A stretch of DNA of 64,000 nucleotides from positions 223,501 through 287,500 of the forward strand of contig JAMPIV010005820.1 in assembly GCA_024509875.1 (NCBI GenBank), read 5' to 3'. The notes under the pieces are model-generated. The model was not told the origin of the DNA and ran no database searches. It worked only from the letters and a program-made list of their open reading frames with translations. Below, one piece after another: positions 61,650-64,000 of the stretch (the first letter of the stretch is position 1; each line of letters begins with the position of its first letter). The translations under genes were made by a program, and so were the position numbers. Source of the DNA: Oreohelix idahoensis. Lineage: Eukaryota; Mollusca; Gastropoda; Stylommatophora; Oreohelicidae.

Positions 61650-62070
61650 GGTTTGGTTTTAAGGACTATCTTCATTGCATGCGGACAACTCCATCAATGC
61701 TCCGATCTTGTCCGTTAGATCCCACAAGGAGGATCTCAGCACAGTGCACGAACTCTGTTGCACCGGCGAGAATAACAATGCGTGTATATAGGAATCACAC
61801 ATTCTATAAATATTTTTGTCGTAGGTAGGTTTCTAATTTTTTTTTATTTTGCCAAAGCTGCGTCCTTACAGCCTACTGTTTACGACTTCCAACTGCCGTG
61901 GAATTTTTAACGTGCGCAACTTGTACATGGGATTTCCTATTATTTCGCCCTTACCCGAGAAGGCTAATCATCCGATCTCACTACCCACGAGAGCAGGGGG
62001 GAGTATGACATCATTAGGACCACTGGTTCTGAAAAAAAATATTTTACAACCATTTGTCTCCCCTGAGAAG
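61650..62070 (-). repeat. tRNA-derived SINE family 2, uninterrupted copy (head truncated)
   Basis: The reverse of 17822-18166 joined to 19588-19730, with no Tc1 or long TA repeat between them (GCGTGTATATAGGAATCAC at 61780-61798). The tRNA-like head beyond about 62070 is lost or diverged. From 62071 to 62770 I see no gene. Confidence 0.85.
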
Positions 62071-62774
62071 AAAACCATATAGTGGGATAATATGTCAACA
62101 AAATAATGCACACTTGACAATATGAGATGCGTTAAGAAATAGAGAAGTCAAGAAACTGGTTGGAATAATACACACATAAACATAAAATAATTGGTCTGGA
62201 TATCTGGTTAGAATACAGATAGTATCTATCAAACCTGTAAAAGTATTAATTATCTCATGGTAACTGGACACAAGAGAAGAGAAAAGTAAGTACCTGATAT
62301 TAATTACATTCTGACCAAACATAATCTGACGTTAACAAAAGCAAGAAATCTGAAAATCTGAAAGTGTATGTCCCCACTACTCTTGTGGGGGGACAAACTA
62401 AAAGAGAATTTCAGGTACAGTTCTCGTTGCCATGCCAGTTCGTTTTAAGCGTTAAAATCGTTAAAACTGTAAAACTATTTTCTGCCCGTTAATATTCTGA
62501 CTTTCTGTATAACCTTCTGCGATAAAATAAGACAGAGCGCTTCAAATGAAGCTGTGAAGTAAAGCAGCGGTCGGTAACTCTTTTGGATCTACTTTAGAAA
62601 GACGGAGTTATAAAACTTGGTAAATTCTTGTCTGTTTTCTGGTTTCGGTGTACCGGTACTTAGAGTTTGAAGTAAACTACCTGGAAATATGCTTCCTCTT
62701 ATAGCATATTTCCACATAAAAGAATAAATAAAGCAGCATGGATATCACCATACCACAGAACTGATAAATAACCT

Positions 62775-62970
62775 GGCGGAGACCGTGGAGGCACAGATGC
62801 AAAATCATGAACCAAACCTGGAGCACCACTCGAATGATGAGTGCGGCCCGAGCAAAGTGGAGACAAACTGTTGCTGCGCTACAAGATGTTATCAGGCGTG
62901 GTGGTCACTACTTACTTTCTCAGTCAGCGACCAAAGATCAAAGTGGAGACAAACTGTTGTGGCACTACAA
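62775..62970 (+). repeat. Family-D-like LINE 3' end fragment
   Basis: GAGGCACAGATGCAAAATCA, GAGCAAAGTGGAGACAAACTG and GGCGTGGTGGTCACTA parallel 33918-34070. The GTGGAGACAAACTGTTG segment occurs twice (62857 and 62942). Non-coding. Confidence 0.65.
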
Positions 62971-62971
62971 G

Positions 62972-64000
62972 CAGGGCCGGATTAAGCTAGTGCGGGGCCT
63001 GTAGGATATGTTAAGAAAGGGGCCCTATATTTAAAAAAAAAAACAATAAAACAACACAAACATATTTGAACACATACATTTTTAATTTGCATAGTAATTA
63101 TCATTATCAATTAATTCGTGCTTGTAATCCTATAAACTTGCCACTCATGTTGCTGGGGTTGTCATAACTTTGACTACGGCAGTCTTTAATATCAATGACA
63201 TTTGCCTTTAAAAAATTAAGTAGACTTTTAGTAAACTGTTCAGCACTATGACCTTCCATATCCAAAAATGTCACAAATCTTTCAACTGGTCCAGATGGCA
63301 AAACATAGCGCAGAGTCAAAGTCAGCTGGTCCATATTAGATATATCTGGAGTAGAATCCAATGAAACGGAATAATACTTGTATTTCTTCACTTCACAGAG
63401 AATGTGATCCAGTATGCTGGATCCAATCAGATTGATGAATTCCTCACACGTTATTTTAGATAGATATGATGTATGTCCAAATCCTTTGTTTGCATGAGTA
63501 CTTATATGCTCTGCCAGAAAAGGGTCAAACTTGGCCAGTAATTCTAACAACCCTAAGTAATTCCCGTTATAAGGGTACCCAACAATTTCATCACTGCCAC
63601 GAAATGAAAGGCCTCGTTCTGCTAAAAACTTCACAACTTCAATTATTCGCTCTGGAAGTTTGTGCCAATACTTTTCTTGAATGTCCATTTGTTTCACAAG
63701 ATGGGAATCGACACGTTCACCTTTGTTTTTACGCATCAACAGTGAAATTAAAGCTTGTCTATGTGAGGAGCTTTCTTCATGTCGACGCAATAGATTGCTT
63801 GCATTTTTCCAGTCATTAAACCCTTCCACAGTAAACTTTGATGAACATTCTGAACTCATAAGCTTGCATGGGAAACAGAATAGGCGCCCTTTACTTTCTG
63901 AATAGCATAACCATTTTCTTGCATGTTGCTTGTTTGTAAGTTTATGAATATGTGTAAAATAAGACTTCTGACAGTATCGAGTTTTCTTTTCAGTGTCATA
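62972..64000 (-). mobile_element. ZMYM1-like hAT transposon, copy 2, internally deleted and running off the window
   Basis: The left end CAGGGCCGGATTAAGCTAGT equals copy 1. About 135 bp inside it jumps from ATCATTATCAA to TTAATTCGTGCTTG (63107-63117), deleting about 1.25 kb that in copy 1 holds the central and C-terminal transposase. Otherwise it is very similar to copy 1. Confidence 0.9.
63107..64000 (-). pseudogene. hAT transposase, C-terminally deleted, partial at window edge
   Basis: The frame is open from the window edge (YDTEKKTRYCQKSYFTHIHK) through the TTF zinc finger, the DUF4371-like region and past the site of the copy-1 frameshift (six A at 63210-63215; KSLLNFLKANVIDIKDC). It ends in IGLQARIN just after the deletion junction. 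It lacks the hAT catalytic core and hATC domain, so it cannot transpose by itself, but a DNA-binding protein could be made. Confidence 0.9.

Overview
This window looks like repeat-dense, AT-rich DNA from an invertebrate animal. The evidence is eukaryotic throughout: several LINE clades, hAT and Tc1/mariner transposons, LTR retrotransposons, tRNA-derived SINEs, long (AT)n and (CTAT)n arrays and satellites. I see no cellular protein-coding gene, rRNA gene, functional tRNA gene or prokaryotic signature. The repeat families occur in both arthropods and lophotrochozoans, so I do not name a species.

Layout, left to right. At 0-5.5 kb, a CR1/Jockey-type LINE (family A) is broken by long LTRs of one ~2.5 kb family; one of these (1233-3790) has TG...CA ends and a 5-bp target duplication. 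A decayed Tc1 element (5971-7516), an old RTE-type LINE fragment and a 1.5-kb hAT derivative with a perfect 8-bp target duplication (8920-10443) follow. Microsatellites, a 51-bp minisatellite and a third copy of the long LTR (12156-17609, itself interrupted) lead to a SINE split by an internally deleted Tc1 inside TA repeats (17.8-19.7 kb). At 21.8-26.5 kb a minus-strand family-A LINE has an ORF interrupted only by a 1,491-bp solo LTR. At 28.1-32 kb lies an I-type LINE with a zinc-knuckle ORF1 and an RNase H remnant, carrying hairpins that match the histone-mRNA stem-loop pattern. At 32-34.5 kb there are decayed LINE remnants and more hairpins. At 35.4-40.1 kb there are microsatellites, a clean tRNA SINE and a large satellite interrupted by a solo LTR. 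At 41-42.5 kb there is a nearly complete Tc1-like transposon.

Two loci stand out. First, 42945-51006 is an 8,062-bp LTR element with 1,061-bp LTRs that look almost identical and a 4-bp target duplication. It has no gag, pol or env that I can recognise, only a 612-codon ORF of unknown function. It sits inside an RTE-type LINE fragment. Second, 57195-60360 is an RTE-type LINE with an open 1,004-codon endonuclease/reverse transcriptase. Its 5' end coincides with the predicted cleavage point of a twister-ribozyme-like motif and abuts a 15-16-bp target duplication repeated at the 3' end. This suggests that self-cleavage may set the 5' end of the LINE RNA.

The right end (51.3-56.5 kb and 60.4-64 kb) holds two copies of a ZMYM1-like hAT transposon, duplicated (AT)n/LINE-tail modules, a second 23-bp satellite and a minus-strand SINE. 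The ORFs work as mobile-element enzymes (endonuclease/RT, DDE and hAT transposases). The non-autonomous pieces (SINEs, deleted Tc1 and hAT copies, the LTR element without pol) would depend on them or on relatives elsewhere in the genome.
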